In this document: one piece after another, positions 32,690 to 33,954 of the stretch
How positions within the stretch are numbered: the first letter of the stretch is position 1
Layout of the letters: the number at the start of each line of letters is the position of its first letter
Source: an uncultured Erysipelotrichaceae bacterium
GTDB lineage: Bacteria; Bacillota_I; Bacilli_A; Erysipelotrichales; Erysipelotrichaceae
Assembly (NCBI GenBank): GCA_947385085.1
Contig: CANDJN010000025.1
Location: 1 to 33,954 of the forward strand
DNA: 33,954 nt
Direction: 5' to 3'
The notes under the pieces: model-generated
Told to the model about the DNA's origin: nothing
Databases searched by the model: none
What the model saw: the letters and a program-made list of their open reading frames with translations, nothing else
Program-made: the position numbers and the translations under genes

Positions 32690-33018
32690 ATATTCGTTAT
32701 AAGTGTACAATCTTTTGTTGCGAATGTGAAGTGATTTGCTCAAGCAACGTTATAATTATACAATAAATTGATAGTAATGAATATACAGAATTTTAAGAAA
32801 TTTTGTTACATTCCTGAAAAAGTAATCATTAATTTTCCTGACAGAAAAACATCTTCATTTGATGAAAATAAGTTAATATTTATGCTATTACAAAAAAATA
32901 ATTTTTAAAAGGTATTTTTTTCCTCTGATGTGGTTAAAGAGAGCGTCAGTACTTTTTCTGTGAATCAAATCATAGCCTGCAAAAGTTTGCGTATTGACGG
33001 CACATTTTTTCGCAAGGT

Positions 33019-33048
33019 AAAATCGCACTCCTGAGAATGCGATTTTTT
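33019..33048. terminator. Terminator after the right-edge surface-protein gene
   Basis: AAAATCGCA (33019-33027) pairs with TGCGATTTT (33038-33046) around a 10-nt loop, with T-runs beyond; it directly follows the stop of the minus-strand gene. Confidence 0.8.
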
Positions 33049-33052
33049 ATGT

Positions 33053-33954
33053 TCATTCTTCTTCTGTTTTGCGTTTGAATATCAGATAGGTCATTGTGCC
33101 GATTGCCATACAGCCGACTCCCATATACATCATGATATTGGTCGTATCACCTGTTAATGCGCCGCCCACGCTCTGCGCGCCTCCAATGTATTTGCCCGGA
33201 TAGTAAGCTCCTTTGACATCAGTATCATCCGGATCATTATTTGAGCCATCCGGATTATCTTCATCGTCAGGATTTTTTGGATCATCAAACGACATCGTGT
33301 CATAGGGAATATCCCCATCCACATTATGTTCCGGTTTCCATTCCTTGATTTCTACGATGTTTTCATCCGGTTCACCATCTCCATCATTATCCACATTGGT
33401 GTCCGGCTTGCCATCGCCCGTACTGTCGATGTCAATATCGGGAATACTATCACCATTTAAGTCAATATTAATGTCCGCTTCTCCATCATCATCCAAGTCC
33501 AGATTCAGATCCGGATAGCCGTCGCCATCAGTGTCAATATTCAATTCCGGTTTGATTTCATCTCCGATCGAATCATAAGCAAAGGTTTTCTTATAGTCTT
33601 TGCCAGGTTTCCATTCATGGATCGCTACGATATTGACTTGCGGCTTCTTTCCGTCTTTTGAGATATTGATATGCGGCTTAAAGTCACCTTTATTGTCAAT
33701 ATTGATATCAGGAATGCCATCGCCATCCAAATCCACATTGATTTCCGCTTTTGCGGTGATGCCGCTCTCATAATCCACACCATTCACCGTAACACAGCGA
33801 CTCGGTTTCCAGCTCTTTAATATCACTAAATTCAAATCCGGCTTTCCATCATTGTCCGTGTCAATGTTTAATTCCGGCTTGCCATCGCCGTTAATGTCTA
33901 TGTTGTAATCGGGAATACCGTCATCGTTTTTATCGCCATTGATTAAGATCGTAT
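33053..33954 (-). CDS. C-terminal part of a third surface protein: calcium loops, WKP modules, wall anchor (runs off right edge)
   Basis: The frame is open to the right edge, so about 300 C-terminal residues are visible and no true start is in the window (an internal TTG at 33835 is not one). It is nearly all repeats: 12-13-residue loops of the form NIDxDGDGxPD, interrupted three times by a module beginning NIV/NLV-x-I-x-x-WKP and ending in Tyr-(Asp/Glu)-(Ser/Thr) (starting near 33840, 33660 and 33360). The loops match thrombospondin-type-3/dockerin calcium ligand spacing. An acidic Asn/Asp/Pro stretch, GGALTGDTT, a hydrophobic helix (MYMGVGCMAIGTMTYLIF) and KRKTEEE close the protein: a sorting-signal layout with a variant motif, the same as in the 21831-26687 protein. 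Function: probable calcium-stiffened stalk of a wall-anchored adhesin. Confidence 0.85.
   Translation of the reverse strand, partial: TILINGDKNDDGIPDYNIDINGDGKPELNIDTDNDGKPDLNLVILKSWKPSRCVTVNGVDYESGITAKAEINVDLDGDGIPDINIDNKGDFKPHINISKDGKKPQVNIVAIHEWKPGKDYKKTFAYDSIGDEIKPELNIDTDGDGYPDLNLDLDDDGEADINIDLNGDSIPDIDIDSTGDGKPDTNVDNDGDGEPDENIVEIKEWKPEHNVDGDIPYDTMSFDDPKNPDDEDNPDGSNNDPDDTDVKGAYYPGKYIGGAQSVGGALTGDTTNIMMYMGVGCMAIGTMTYLIFKRKTEEE

Noticed and set aside
32614..32780. NrdR boxes upstream of nrdD
   Set aside because: No pair matching the ACACTATATATAGTGT-type consensus was found; only a single long hairpin is present.

Overview
The window looks like chromosome from a low-to-mid GC Firmicute, most plausibly a gut anaerobe of the Erysipelotrichia/Clostridia type. 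The basis is an oxygen-independent class III ribonucleotide reductase (nrdD-nrdG), strong AGGAGG ribosome binding sites, TTGACA/TATAAT promoters, very large repeat-rich surface proteins and spore-coat-like small proteins. The genus is inference; no rRNA or other marker gene is present.

Layout. 1-3628 (-): N-terminal 1209 codons of a giant secreted protein running off the left edge. 3629-4431: leader with stem-loops and a small Cys/Asn-rich protein (+). 4445-7408 (-): glyA, deoC and a polytopic membrane protein. 7504-8676: a manganese-catalase-like protein (-) divergent from a hotdog thioesterase (+). 8740-9180: two short promoter-to-terminator units with no real ORF. 9315-9390 (-): tRNA-Glu(TTC). 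9527-12327: amidase, DJ-1/PfpI protein, Ig-like lipoprotein and nucleoside phosphorylase. 12440-13079: a decayed mobile-element scar (TnpV remnant, XRE regulator without a start codon, another gene tail, a perfect 17-bp tandem duplication).

13175-18719 (+) is the best-resolved regulatory unit: promoter, a 12-residue leader peptide ending in Phe-Tyr-Tyr-Tyr-Tyr-Glu, competing antiterminator and terminator stems, then overlapping aroB-aroC-aroF-aroA-tyrA and a final terminator. This encodes DAHP synthase, several chorismate steps and prephenate dehydrogenase, i.e. a tyrosine-biased operon that appears to be controlled by ribosome-mediated attenuation at Tyr codons.

18759-21683 holds an unknown small protein (+) and, convergent to it, an overlapping two-gene cassette (-) of an ABC/AAA-type ATPase and a TOPRIM-like protein behind a promoter and a near-perfect 21-bp palindrome; by architecture it is a candidate anti-phage module. 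21831-26687 (-) is a second giant surface protein (1618 aa), followed upstream by a small-RNA-like unit homologous to that at 8742-8911, an ECF-like sigma factor carrying a transmembrane segment and exported tail (27215-28273, -), and an AbiH-family abortive-infection gene (28652-29536, +). 29751-32613 (-) is nrdD-nrdG with a strong 13-bp leader hairpin. 33053-33954 (-) is the C-terminus of a third giant surface protein, sharing calcium-loop/WKP modules and a variant xTGDTT cell-wall anchor with the second.
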